A stretch of DNA of 64,000 bases from Bordetella sp. 02P26C-1 (lineage in GTDB: Bacteria > Pseudomonadota > Gammaproteobacteria > Burkholderiales > Burkholderiaceae_B). A program made the translations under genes and the position numbers. The first letter of the stretch is position 1. Every line of letters begins with the position of its first letter. The stretch spans positions 1 through 64,000 of the forward strand of contig NZ_WSJB01000016.1 of NCBI RefSeq assembly GCF_009763255.1. The letters run 5' to 3'. The notes beneath the pieces are model-generated. The model was not told the DNA's origin and made no database searches. It saw only the letters and a list, made by a program, of their open reading frames with translations. Below, one piece after another: positions 19,101 through 26,370 of the stretch.

Positions 19101-19258
19101 AGCCGGTTACGATCGGCCGCCGACAGGTGGATCGTACTATTCAGTGTCTCTAGACCATGGCTGGTGGGCTCCCTGTCCGGCTGGGAAGCCCGTACCAGCA
19201 CCACCGCGGCGACGGCGCAAATACTGATTATTATTGACCATAGCAGTGAACGATTCAT
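16118..19258 (-). CDS. BvgS-like unorthodox hybrid sensor histidine kinase
   Basis: 1046-aa inner-membrane phosphorelay kinase. Order: N-terminal signal/TM (~7-25), one periplasmic Venus-flytrap (SBP_bac_3) domain (~55-275), TM helix (~290-311), PAS domain (~325-445), HisKA with H473 (ATMSHEIRTPLNGVIGM), HATPase (NLVSNAIKF, DTGIGLG, GTGLGLS), receiver with D864 (VLITDGHMPRLGG) and HPt with H987 (RRWVHRQAG). This is the BvgS/EvgS layout, except that those have two flytrap domains and this has one. All phosphotransfer residues are present. Its gene is convergent with the BvgA-like gene, not in an operon with it as bvgAS is. Confidence 0.92.
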   Translation of the reverse strand: MNRSLLWSIIISICAVAAVVLVRASQPDREPTSHGLETLNSTIHLSAADRNRLRDMPVIRVGYVPDWRPLSFLDGDEVSGIAGEYLRILTETLGMRFELVKADSLMDLQSLMLKNEIDLIPLMSPFHSAGRRFLFSEPYLMLPEVFVTRSHPNGPDMASALAGKVILTAAPELTQQKLRNLVPGASIYGVANAIEGLDLVRDGHADAYVGNVAVVDALIRGRYQFSLQIAGQAGTVLPLSVAVSERYAWLMPLVDRTLDAIPDTTRRQILNSWTAVVYDPSKVNWRRVAETLLPAGLAAALILSALFFAFVKYRREALQRREAEAKLNAVTRHLPAVVFQARKEGADDLAFDYVSGNSADIWGLEPETMRANPWLFLESIDERDLDSFLAAQKQAVEKFEPFLLEFRVRRDGQAPRWIRGNAVPTRSVDGAVVWCGYWVDISDIKLQSVELQRARDAAEQAAQSKAHFLATMSHEIRTPLNGVIGMLELIRRSELPPEQASMLATIDDSASNLRRLLDEILDISKIEAGHLQLDIQPVDLRAIAADVVLLFNASAVSKGLSLTLRVDQGVPWLVRADALRLRQILSNLVSNAIKFTNEGEVAVSITGAAALAGADMTTVRVMVTDTGIGLGDATAEELFAPYTQGPHGHDAGDAPSGTGLGLSICRRIADAMGGEITLRAGPQACGAQATLTLNLPIEKRALIDSVPYAEIYFAIDDAETDQLLHRCMEVLGCTSRVRGRSRAEALHDASWIEFACHAGESALVVRASDRAEAVTLHIDESLLQWRELLACLQGHDSDSMAAPATQTEVKNYAYDVLVAEDHDVSRRLLVSQLQKLGCNVTACEDGEQAWQFLIRGGKFDVLITDGHMPRLGGLALLKRLRESDVPALRQLPVLLLSATPLPVPETPAGSKASTALLLKPAKIKDFSDAFNKLAAQPSAIASNIRVSDSVTLPRETVLEFVEAIRADQSVLEKHLAADDRHAMRRWVHRQAGPLAILGLNELTDQAENVERALDKDHHDAIAAVIAFNQSLSELIARVTASAGSLN

Positions 19259-19333
19259 CTACGTGATGCAGCCGAAAAGGGGCGCGCGCGGAATACGGGT
19301 CGGATACTGCTAATGGGCTGTCACCGCCGCGTT

Positions 19334-19513
19334 CTAAAGTAAAGCCGTACAAATTACAAATAAAAATACTGGGGTCAAGATCGACAGCCAGCCAATCAGC
19401 TCAAGCGTGTAGCGCAGATGCGATAGTTTTCTCCTGGTCCGGTGCCGGACTGTGAAAAAATATAGCGCGGCACCGACCGCCAATATCAACAGTACGCAAA
19501 AAGCGATCAACAT
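19334..19513 (-). CDS. Small two-helix membrane protein (59 aa)
   Basis: ATG at 19513 and TAG at 19334-19336 give a 59-aa protein too short for most ORF lists. It starts MLIAFCVLLILAVGAALYF, has a basic middle (VRHRTRRKLSHLRY), and a second hydrophobic helix (IGWLSILTPVFLFVICTAL). This pattern implies two transmembrane segments with a positively charged cytoplasmic loop. It lies between the BvgS-like kinase gene and the HTH gene, all on the minus strand, and could modulate the kinase. No family recognised. Confidence 0.5.
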   Translation of the reverse strand: MLIAFCVLLILAVGAALYFFTVRHRTRRKLSHLRYTLELIGWLSILTPVFLFVICTALL

Positions 19514-19609
19514 GATGCGGCGCTCCAGGCCTTATACCACTCATCACTGGTCATGAGAAGTCTGGCGTCCATGGGCCTTGCCCACGGATCCATACCAAGC
19601 GACAAGGGT

Positions 19610-20038
19610 TCAGCCCAGCTGCTCCGCGCTCAAGCCTAAAAGCGAAGCGATGAAGATTTTTATTTCCTTGCTGACGCTGGCGAAGTTCGATTCCAAAGCG
19701 TGATAGGTGTCGACATTGATTTTTGCGCGTTTGGCCACTTCTGCTTTCGATAACCACAGATATTCTCGCCACGCTCGGGGCAGGGACCATCCATGGCGCA
19801 CGGCTAAATAATGAACTTCCTTCGGAATCACTCCACCACGCGGAATGTCGCCGGGGCGAGCTCCGCGTACCAGCCTGCCAAGCTGAATCTGCGCCTTTTG
19901 TGTCAGCAGACCTTCTAGCGGTATAGGGCGTTCGGAATGGACCGACTTGGTCAAGGCGAAGTCCCCTGCTCGCAACGACGGGTATTTGCCATGCAAACTA
20001 CCGGGCCCAGAATGAAGGGGCGGATTCATTACTCTCAT
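19610..20038 (-). CDS. Helix-turn-helix (XRE-like) protein
   Basis: 142 aa. A near-perfect Shine-Dalgarno (GGAGGTGA) precedes the ATG at 20038. The C-terminal ~65 residues (WLSKAEVAKRAKINVDTYHA, followed by ALESN and LLGLSAEQLG) have the XRE-type HTH pattern; the N-terminal half is basic and shows no recognised domain. Orientation and proximity to the BvgS-like and small membrane genes suggest a regulatory role, but no target is evident. Confidence 0.65.
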   Translation of the reverse strand: MRVMNPPLHSGPGSLHGKYPSLRAGDFALTKSVHSERPIPLEGLLTQKAQIQLGRLVRGARPGDIPRGGVIPKEVHYLAVRHGWSLPRAWREYLWLSKAEVAKRAKINVDTYHALESNFASVSKEIKIFIASLLGLSAEQLG

Positions 20039-20211
20039 TTAGTCACCTCCGTTCGTTGAATTCAATGGCTGAGGAAGCCACCTCTCAACGATATCCACCG
20101 CCTAGTACCCCATAGAATAGGATTTGTCTGAAAACGAGAGCCCGATCGCGCGTGGAGAACCTGGAGGTGGTACTAAAAATGTTGTTGTCGCCCATACGGA
20201 CGACAGACGAA

Positions 20212-20230
20212 CGCGGCGCTTAGCGCCGCG
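20212..20230. terminator. Hairpin downstream of DUF4148 gene
   Basis: CGCGGCGC-TTA-GCGCCGCG is an 8-bp perfect GC-rich stem, 20 bp past the stop of the gene ending at 20249. On the minus strand it is followed by a moderately T-rich stretch. It probably ends the redox operon. Confidence 0.45.
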
Positions 20231-20248
20231 GGTAGGCCAGAACCCCGG

Positions 20249-20524
20249 CTAAGCATTGCCTTTCGAGGACTGCTGTTGCATACGCAGCTGCTGATAGCGC
20301 GCGAACTTGTCGCGATATTCGCGGCTTTCGATGTCGGGCGTCTGCTCGCTGTGCCATTCGTCCGCCAAGCCAGCGGAGCGCCATGCAGCGAGATCGGCTA
20401 GCACTTCCGATCGCGTCATCGTGGACTGCGTGAGAGGCACATAAGTCTGTTCCTCGGCGTGCGCCGCAGTGCCGATAGTGAGGGTGGATAGTGTCATCGC
20501 GACGATAGCGAGTTTTTTCTTCAT
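20249..20524 (-). CDS. DUF4148 domain-containing exported protein
   Basis: 91-aa protein: signal peptide (MKKKLAIVAMTLSTLTIGTAA, cleaved near AHA-EEQ), then LTQSTMTRSEVLADLAAW and a YRDKFARYQQLR end, the DUF4148 pattern. ATG 20524 is chosen; a TTG two codons upstream is unlikely. Last of four minus-strand genes with the MXKDX protein, the molybdopterin enzyme and cytochrome b. Function unknown; periplasmic. Confidence 0.8.
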   Translation of the reverse strand: MKKKLAIVAMTLSTLTIGTAAHAEEQTYVPLTQSTMTRSEVLADLAAWRSAGLADEWHSEQTPDIESREYRDKFARYQQLRMQQQSSKGNA

Positions 20525-20622
20525 GGGCAATCTTGATAAAAATAGGTCTATCTTGGGTTGTTCTGCAACTAATCGCCCAGGCGCCTGTTGGTACGAACGT
20601 CTGGGCGAGGTGCCTTCGAGGA

Positions 20623-20895
20623 TTATTTCTTCATTCCGTCTTGAGACATTGCTCCTTCTTTCTTCATCGAATCTTTGGACATTTCGCCCTTGGACATACC
20701 GCTTTTCGACATGCGGTCTTTGGACATGCTGTCCTTATTCATCTCGCCCTTTTTCATGCCGTCCTTTGACATGCCTGCGTGTTGAGACATGCCGCCTTTG
20801 GACATCCCGTCCTTATGCATTCCGTCGGCGGCAAACGCGCTGCCGGCGGCCATGGCCATGCACAACGAGACTGCAAAAATTGCGCTTTTTTTCAT
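20623..20895 (-). CDS. Pentapeptide MXKDX repeat protein
   Basis: 90-aa exported protein. After a signal peptide (MKKSAIFAVSLCMAMAAGSA) almost the whole mature chain consists of pentads such as GMSKD, GMKKG, EMNKD, SMSKD, RMSKS: about a dozen repeats with Met at every fifth position and alternating Lys/Asp. This is the MXKDX family known from Burkholderiales and relatives, of unknown role. Regular methionines and neighbouring redox genes make a metal-binding or methionine-oxidation-sink role conceivable (inference). The start at 20895 gives a correct signal peptide. Confidence 0.85.
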   Translation of the reverse strand: MKKSAIFAVSLCMAMAAGSAFAADGMHKDGMSKGGMSQHAGMSKDGMKKGEMNKDSMSKDRMSKSGMSKGEMSKDSMKKEGAMSQDGMKK

Positions 20896-20942
20896 GGTGA
20901 AAGCTCCAGTGTGTTGCGGCGCTGCCGCGGGTTGAAAATTTG

Positions 20943-21734
20943 TCAGCTGCCGCCGAACCAGTTGTAGCCTTGGTCTTCCCAATACCCGCCCGGATACGTG
21001 TTCGTCACGTAAATGGCCTGGATATGCTTGGGGTTCTTGTAGCCAAGCTTGGTTGGCATACGCAGCTTCATGGGAAACCCGTATTCGCGTGGCAGAGGCT
21101 GCCCGTCATAGGTCAGGGCGAGCAAAGTCTGCGGGTGCAGGGCGGTAGGCATATCGATGCTGGTGTAATAGTCATCAGCGCACTTGAAGCCCACATATTT
21201 GGCCTGCAGATCGGCGCCCACGGTGCGTAGAAAATCCGAGAACCGCACGCCGCCCCACTTGCCGATAGCGCTCCAGCCCTCTACGCAAATATGGCGCGTG
21301 ACCTGATCTACTTGGGACATGGCGCGTAGTTGCGCCAGCCGCCACGGCCGCTTGTCGGCAATCAGGCCGGACAGCTCCAGGCGATAGTCGGCTTCGTTGA
21401 CTTGTGGTGCGTCCTCGATTCCGTAGTAGGCGTTAAAGGGAAACGGCCGCGTGATCATCGAATCGGGATAGGGGGGAGCCAAGCGATTGGGATCGAAGAT
21501 CCAGCCCTGCACCCGGTCGTTAAAGCGGGACACGGTCACCAGCGCCTGCTCGACACTGTCTTCATCGCTCAGGCTGCAACCCGATAAGAGAGCCAGCCCA
21601 CCCATGCTCAGCGTGCGTTGCAAGAAGGCGCGGCGCGTGGGTTGCTCGATGCGTCGGGAAAGCAGCTTGCGCGCCTCTTTCAAGATCGCTGGGGCGTCCA
21701 GGCCGAGTGAGGTGGGGCGTTTGCGTATGCCCAT
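20943..21734 (-). CDS. Tat-exported molybdopterin-dependent oxidoreductase (sulfite oxidase/MsrP-like)
   Basis: 263-aa protein with a Tat-type signal (RRAFLQRT at ~34) followed by a hydrophobic stretch and a lipobox-like LLSGC. The Moco-binding domain shows the conserved cysteine in HICVEGWSAIGKW and the GFPMKLRMPTKLGYKNPKHI region of the sulfite-oxidase fold. MsrP-type enzymes repair oxidised periplasmic methionines. It is 12 bp downstream of a cytochrome b gene likely to supply electrons, and upstream of a methionine-rich repeat protein. Substrate not proven. Confidence 0.88.
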   Translation of the reverse strand: MGIRKRPTSLGLDAPAILKEARKLLSRRIEQPTRRAFLQRTLSMGGLALLSGCSLSDEDSVEQALVTVSRFNDRVQGWIFDPNRLAPPYPDSMITRPFPFNAYYGIEDAPQVNEADYRLELSGLIADKRPWRLAQLRAMSQVDQVTRHICVEGWSAIGKWGGVRFSDFLRTVGADLQAKYVGFKCADDYYTSIDMPTALHPQTLLALTYDGQPLPREYGFPMKLRMPTKLGYKNPKHIQAIYVTNTYPGGYWEDQGYNWFGGS

Positions 21735-21746
21735 TGAATGGTTCTC

Positions 21747-22379
21747 CTACCTGCCGCGGATCATGGCCGCCAGGGTGCGCGGCACCAGGGCCACCATCAG
21801 CACGTGGACCACGATGAATGCGCTTAACAACGCCATGGCAATGAAGTGAATGTGTCGCGCGGCGTCGTAGCCGCCCAGTAGCGTGCGCAATGTGGCGAAC
21901 TGCACCGATTTCCAAAGCACGAGCCCCGATAGCACCAGCACGGCGATATCAAACATGGCGAATAAATAGGCCAGACGCTGCACAGCGTTGTAATGCCGTA
22001 GGTCGGCATGCGACAGTCGGCCACGCAGCGCAGCGGTAAGATCTATCGCGAAGGCACGAAGCGACAAGGGAAAGAAACGGCGGATCAGCCGACCGCTACC
22101 TAGGTTCATGGCCAGATAAAACAGGCCGTTGGCAGTCAGCAACCACATGCCAGCAAAGTGCCACTGCAAGGCACCTCCCAGCCAACCTCCGAGGGTCATG
22201 CCCGCAGCAAAGCGAAAATCGTATAACGGTGACGCGTTATAGATACGCCATCCGCTGGTGATCATGATCGATACCGCCAGCGCGTTTAGCCAGTGTGTGA
22301 AACGTAGCCAGACAGGATGGATGGTCCGCGTGCCCGCGGCCAGGCCCGTCTGTGAGTGAGGATGCAGTGGAGTAGCCAT
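21747..22379 (-). CDS. Cytochrome b561-type membrane subunit
   Basis: ~210-aa integral membrane protein with about four helices. Histidines placed for b haem binding occur in IHPVWLRFTHWLNALAV, LQWHFAGMWLL and ARHIHFIAMALLSAFIVVHV. It resembles the di-haem cytochrome b partner of molybdopterin enzymes. ATG 22379 is preferred to a GTG 39 bp upstream. Together with the next gene it forms a quinol-to-periplasm electron path. Divergent from the two-component genes at 22502. Confidence 0.85.
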   Translation of the reverse strand: MATPLHPHSQTGLAAGTRTIHPVWLRFTHWLNALAVSIMITSGWRIYNASPLYDFRFAAGMTLGGWLGGALQWHFAGMWLLTANGLFYLAMNLGSGRLIRRFFPLSLRAFAIDLTAALRGRLSHADLRHYNAVQRLAYLFAMFDIAVLVLSGLVLWKSVQFATLRTLLGGYDAARHIHFIAMALLSAFIVVHVLMVALVPRTLAAMIRGR

Positions 22380-22501
22380 GGAGGCATTTTGGCCCGCGCT
22401 TGATCGCGAAGTCCTCACGTAAATTTAAATTAAATGTGATAACTCCTCGGCCGCAATTGGCGACAATAATAGGCATCCCGTTCGTTTGAATTGCCACCAT
22501 C

Positions 22502-23215
22502 ATGTCCAAGCGCATACTGATAGTCGAAGACGATGCTCACATCGCAGACCTGCTCCAACTGCACCTGCGCGACGAAGGTTATGCGGTCACGCACGCAGCC
22601 GATGGCGACGCTGGCCTGCGCCAGCTGGAATCGGGACACTGGGATGCGCTGGTCCTGGACCTGATGTTGCCCGGCATTGATGGGCTTGAGATATGCAAGC
22701 GCGCTCGTGCCGCGGCACGCTATACGCCCATCATTATCGCTAGCGCACGCTCCAGCGAGGTGCATCGTATTCTTGGCCTGGAACTCGGCGCTGACGACTA
22801 CCTTGCCAAGCCGTTCTCGATGCTGGAGCTGGTGGCCCGCATCAAGGCGCTGCTGCGCCGGGCGAACGCGTTGGAGCGTAATGCCCGCCTGGATGCCGGT
22901 CGTCTGGAAGTGGCGGACTTATCGATCGATCCTATCGCGCGTGATGCGGTCGTCAGTGGACGACTACTTGATCTGACGCCGCGTGAATTCGATCTGCTGT
23001 ATTTGTTTGCGCGGCATCCGGGCAAGGTTTTCTCGCGAATGGACCTGCTCAACCAGGTATGGGGCTATCAGCACGAAGGCTACGAGCACACCGTGAACAC
23101 CCACATAAATAGGCTGCGCGCCAAGATTGAAGCATATCCATCAACGCCCAGCCGCATCCTGACAGTTTGGGGTCGCGGCTATAAATTTGCTGCGCCGGAC
23201 GATGGAGAATCTTGA
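22502..23215 (+). CDS. OmpR/PhoB-family response regulator
   Basis: 237 aa. Receiver domain (~1-120): acidic residues in ILIVEDDAHIADLL, phospho-acceptor Asp in ALVLDLMLPGIDG and Lys in LAKPFS. C-terminal winged helix (~140-232): LTPREFDLLYLFARHPGKVF and TVNTHINRLRAKIE. The stop overlaps the start of the kinase gene (TGATG). Divergent from the cytochrome b/molybdopterin operon by ~120 bp, which it may control. Confidence 0.93.
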   Translation: MSKRILIVEDDAHIADLLQLHLRDEGYAVTHAADGDAGLRQLESGHWDALVLDLMLPGIDGLEICKRARAAARYTPIIIASARSSEVHRILGLELGADDYLAKPFSMLELVARIKALLRRANALERNARLDAGRLEVADLSIDPIARDAVVSGRLLDLTPREFDLLYLFARHPGKVFSRMDLLNQVWGYQHEGYEHTVNTHINRLRAKIEAYPSTPSRILTVWGRGYKFAAPDDGES

Positions 23216-24696
23216 TGAAAAGACTGACGTTGACCCAGCGGCTCTCGGTTGTGTTCGCGCTGTTGTTGTTGGCATGCTGCGGCGCTACGGCATGGCTGTA
23301 CGTGGCTGCTAATGACCAGTATCAGCAAGAGGTCGTGCAACAGTTGTCGAGCGATCTGGCTCGGCACATTGCAGACAGTCGCGCGCTCATGGACGCCGAG
23401 GGATGGAAGCCGGAGTCCGTGCGCACGTTGTTCGCCCAACTAATGGCCGTCAATCCCTCTGTCGAAGTCTATCTGCTGGGCAGCGACGGCCATATCGAGG
23501 CCGAGGCAGCGCCTCCCGGGCGCATTAAACAGAGCAAAGTCGATCTGGAACCGGTGCGACGATTTCTGGACGGCGACCCCTTGCCCATCCTGGGGGTGGA
23601 TCCTCGGCACTCAACGCTGCGCAAAGTGTTCAGCGCCGCGCCGATCCGTGTCGACGGACAAGGTCGCGGTTATGTTTATGTCGTGCTGCAAGGAGAAGCC
23701 CATGACGCCCTGGCCGCGAAGCTGTCGGGCAGCGCCGTCCTACGCACGACGCTGCTGTCGATTTTGCTGGTTGGACTGCTGGGGTTGGCCGCCGGCTTGG
23801 TGGCATTTGCGTTGATCACGCGGCCCCTGCGTGCACTGACGCACACCGTGCGCAATTTTGATGGCGATGGTGCCGCCGCTGCCGCGCTGTACCGAGCCGG
23901 TGATACCGAAGGGCGCGCCGATGAAATTGCAGTGCTGAGACGCGCCTTCGCACAGATGGGGCAGCGTATTGCCGAGCAGTGGCGCGAACTGACACGCCAG
24001 GACCAGCAACGGCGCGACCTGGTCGCCAACATTTCGCACGATCTCCGTACGCCGCTGACATCGCTGCACGGCTACCTGGAGACCTTGCGATTTAAAGACG
24101 ATGCACTGCGCCGCGACGAGCGTCGCCGCTACCTGGATATCGCCCTGGGGCAGAGCCGCAAGGTCAGCCGCCTGGCGCAGGAACTGTTCGAACTGGCGCG
24201 TCTCGAGTCCGGCTTGGTGCAGCCGGATCTCGAAACCTTTGCACTGCAGGAGTTGGTGCAGGATGTCATCCAGAAGTTTGAACTGGCAGCCGAAGCGCGC
24301 CGCCAGCGTTTGATTACGGAATTTCCGCGCGATCTGCAGCCCGTGCGTGCCGATCTGGGCATGATCGAGCGGGTGCTGACCAATCTGCTCGACAATGCGA
24401 TCCGGCACAGTCCTCCGGGCACCTGTATCCAGGTACGGCTGGGCAGCGCGGGGCAGGCAGTGGAAGTGCGCGTCAGTGACAATGGCCCGGGTATCCCGAC
24501 GGCGCTGCGCGAGGGCTTGTTCACGCGGGCGTCGGCGCTGGGTCAGCAACACCGCGAGAGCGGTGGGCTCGGGCTGGTAATCGTGCAGCGCATCTTGCAG
24601 CTGCATCGCAGTGAGATCCGGCTGCTCGATGAACCGGGTCAGGGTGCGGTGTTCTGGTTCGCGCTACCGACGACACACTCACCGTCTTCGGCTTAG
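23215..24696 (+). CDS. Sensor histidine kinase of OmpR-type pair
   Basis: 493 aa. TM1 ~12-33, periplasmic sensor ~35-175, TM2 ~180-205, HAMP with the long acidic insert ~205-265, HisKA with the phospho-His in NISHDLRTPLTSLHGYL, then HATPase with N box (NLLDNAIRH), G1 (DNGPGIP) and G2 (GGLGLVI). ATG 23215 overlaps the regulator's stop by one base, so the pair is coupled. Its stop overlaps that of convergent pagP by 4 bp. Confidence 0.93.
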   Translation: MKRLTLTQRLSVVFALLLLACCGATAWLYVAANDQYQQEVVQQLSSDLARHIADSRALMDAEGWKPESVRTLFAQLMAVNPSVEVYLLGSDGHIEAEAAPPGRIKQSKVDLEPVRRFLDGDPLPILGVDPRHSTLRKVFSAAPIRVDGQGRGYVYVVLQGEAHDALAAKLSGSAVLRTTLLSILLVGLLGLAAGLVAFALITRPLRALTHTVRNFDGDGAAAAALYRAGDTEGRADEIAVLRRAFAQMGQRIAEQWRELTRQDQQRRDLVANISHDLRTPLTSLHGYLETLRFKDDALRRDERRRYLDIALGQSRKVSRLAQELFELARLESGLVQPDLETFALQELVQDVIQKFELAAEARRQRLITEFPRDLQPVRADLGMIERVLTNLLDNAIRHSPPGTCIQVRLGSAGQAVEVRVSDNGPGIPTALREGLFTRASALGQQHRESGGLGLVIVQRILQLHRSEIRLLDEPGQGAVFWFALPTTHSPSSA

Positions 24697-25244
24697 AAAG
24701 ACCATCTCCCGAAGGCAAAGAGGACATTGCCAGCACCCGCACCGCCGGGAATATACGTCGCGTACAACGCCGCATCTCGATAGCCGACGGATACCAGCGG
24801 CAATACGCCGGGAAAGGGGATATAGCTGAAGATATCCTTTCGGGCCGTGAGGAACACCGTGTATCCAGCACCCAGGCGCCAGTTATGTGGCAAGTGGGCA
24901 AGCTTTAGAAAGCCGTACCCGGCAATTGGTTGTACGTTGCGATGCGAATCGAGAAACGCCATGGCGTACAGCCCCTGCCAATCACCGTCCTGATCGTAAA
25001 TGCTTCGTCCGTACCCGCCGCCCCAAGCGGTCTCATTGAAGCTGCGTATCTTTTTGGCGCTGTAGGTGGACCGGTTATGCCAAGCCCAGCCGCTCATGTA
25101 CAGATCATTAGAGCCCGTTGTCCAGATGTTCTCGAGATGGTCGCCGGTGCGTTGGAACCAGTTCGTCGACGCGTCTTGCGCCTGGCTGGAAACTGGGATC
25201 AGGGCCCACGCCCCGATCAGAAATCCAATCAGTGCTTTTCTCAC
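24693..25244 (-). CDS. pagP: Lipid A palmitoyltransferase PagP
   Basis: Outer-membrane beta-barrel enzyme that transfers palmitate from phospholipid to lipid A, raising resistance to cationic peptides. After a signal peptide (RKALIGFLIGAWALIPVSSQA) come family stretches WAWHNRSTYS, NETAWGGGYGRS, GDWQGLYAMAFLDSHRNVQP and GAGAGNVLFAFGRWSF. The active-site His is in WHNR and the Ser lies in the family-conserved positions. A GTG at 25244 is chosen because AGGA precedes it by the right distance; a TTG at 25259 is the alternative. Confidence 0.9.
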   Translation of the reverse strand: MRKALIGFLIGAWALIPVSSQAQDASTNWFQRTGDHLENIWTTGSNDLYMSGWAWHNRSTYSAKKIRSFNETAWGGGYGRSIYDQDGDWQGLYAMAFLDSHRNVQPIAGYGFLKLAHLPHNWRLGAGYTVFLTARKDIFSYIPFPGVLPLVSVGYRDAALYATYIPGGAGAGNVLFAFGRWSF

Positions 25245-25660
25245 GAAAGGGTTCCTCAAAAAGACGATGCGAACGCGATCTGGCCCGCCCGGTGGGCCGT
25301 CACACTGCCGCGCAAGTTAATGTGTAGTTGCAATAGGGAGTCGACCCACCCATTGCAGTTCTGGAGATGGGTGATTGTTTTGGCCGGGCATCATGCTCGC
25401 AGAGCGTGCAGTCCAAGTGATGAGATCAGGCTCATCGTGCGGAGCTGCCGGTCATATGCGAATCAAGCTCGTCGGCCATAGACGATAGCCATGTGTTTAT
25501 CGAGGTCAGAGTTCCTCGGCGGCCGCCGTCGCCTACCCCGCCGCCGCCTCGACTATCGCACTATGACGCGCCGCGCCCGACGAACAGTTAAAAAGATTAT
25601 CGACGGTACTGGTTAACTACATATAAAACAGCTCAAAGATTGCCAGGCCGAGAGGAAAAA
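25245..25660. other. Intergenic stretch without a gene
   Basis: About 400 bp between pagP and the first decayed fimbrial fragment. No supported gene in any frame. It holds the imperfect palindrome TGAGATCAGGCTCA (25421-25434, inside GATGAG-N6-CTCATC), distantly like the palindromes ahead of the fimbrial genes. Confidence 0.5.
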
Positions 25661-25664
25661 ATTT

Positions 25665-25800
25665 CGATTCATAGTTTGTTCACACCGAAGCGATATAACG
25701 CCGTCAGGGTCATGCCGTCATCAATGCACAGTTGGGGTTGTCTAGGTTTGGGAATGGCTTCAGGCGACATGGTCGCAGCGTATACCGTTCAAGTCGATGA
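25665..25800 (+). pseudogene. Decayed DUF1120 fimbrial subunit fragment 1
   Basis: An open stretch reads SLFTPKRYNAVRV and then CLGLGMASGDMVAAYTVQVD. These line up with the intact subunits: TLFLIKPTDARSG and LYGLGQAGGVNVGAYTVTFV. No start, signal peptide or C-terminus remains. It is best read as a relic of a further tandem copy of the subunit gene. Similarity is moderate, so the boundaries are approximate. Confidence 0.55.
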
Positions 25801-25812
25801 GACTAGTCTCAT
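25797..25812. promoter_or_regulatory. Perfect 16-bp palindrome (AGAC-N2-GTCT type)
   Basis: ATGAGACTAGTCTCAT is a perfect palindrome. The same spacing and core recurs at 27856-27869 and 15281-15294 and, with one core mismatch, at 26376-26389. It lies just after fragment 1 and ~120 bp ahead of fragment 2, in the position expected of the latter's operator. Confidence 0.5.
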
Positions 25813-25924
25813 TACGACATGGGGCTCCTATTTAGTAGGGCGCTGTTTGTCTGGCCGCTTGGGTTGATCGGCCAAGCTTTCCGATGCGGTATTTATCTAT
25901 GGAGCAGAGAGAGGCGAGTCTTAT

Positions 25925-26225
25925 TGAGCGCCTGCCTTGATCTGGCGAGCATGACGTCATGCTGGGGCGTATTCCCGCAAGCCAACTGAACGGAGACAAG
26001 TCAACGAGTGAAGGTGCGGGTGGATCGCGGGATAGAGTCGAGATTACCTGCCCCGCACTCACGGTCGTTAGTTTAAGGCCATTGATGAACGAAGCGGCAC
26101 GGCAGCTGTGGACGATGTGTCGGTGCCCCAGGCCTGCTTTGGCTTGGGCAAGGCTGGTGCCGTCAACATAGGCCGATACCACGTCATGTTTTTAGGTTCG
26201 CACGTCGATGGAATATTGGCCGATG
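25925..26225 (+). pseudogene. Decayed DUF1120 fimbrial subunit fragment 2
   Basis: Frame pieces read ACLDLASM, then GRIPASQLNGDKSTSEGAG with RVEITCPALTVVSL, then FGLGKAGAVNIGRYHVMFL in another frame. They match, in order, the intact subunits' ACDISMPG, GRIASGSLNQDKVTELG with VSCDAPTLFLI, and FGLGKSGSVNIGAYSINL. At least two frameshifts and the loss of both ends show it is non-functional. A second relic of the tandem subunit array. Confidence 0.65.
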
Positions 26226-26283
26226 TGTCGCGCATTGAACCGGGCAAGGGAGTGTCAAAGCATGATACTACTTGCAGCTTGGC

Positions 26284-26368
26284 GAGCCTATCCGGAATTT
26301 GTGGGCGAGGCATATCCATGCGATTTACCTCTCATGATATGCCTCGCCCACAAATTCCGGATAGGCTC
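26284..26368. repeat. Perfect 33-bp inverted repeat with 19-bp loop
   Basis: Left arm 26284-26316 begins GAGCCTATCCGG; right arm 26336-26368 is its exact reverse complement ending CCGGATAGGCTC. The loop is 26317-26335. It sits between pseudogene fragment 2 and the promoter of the first intact subunit gene. The ends resemble terminal repeats of IS5-type elements, so it may be a MITE-like remnant. Alternatively it is a strong hairpin insulating the fimbrial promoter from upstream transcription. No target-site duplication is evident. Confidence 0.9.
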
Positions 26369-26370
26369 CT

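Noticed and set aside
20635-20830. Regular 15-bp repeats considered as a CRISPR-like or satellite array
   Set aside because: They encode the MXKDX pentapeptides in frame; there are no spacers.
23740-24606. 288-codon minus-strand frame opposite the histidine kinase
   Set aside because: Antisense shadow; kinase motifs on the plus strand are unambiguous.
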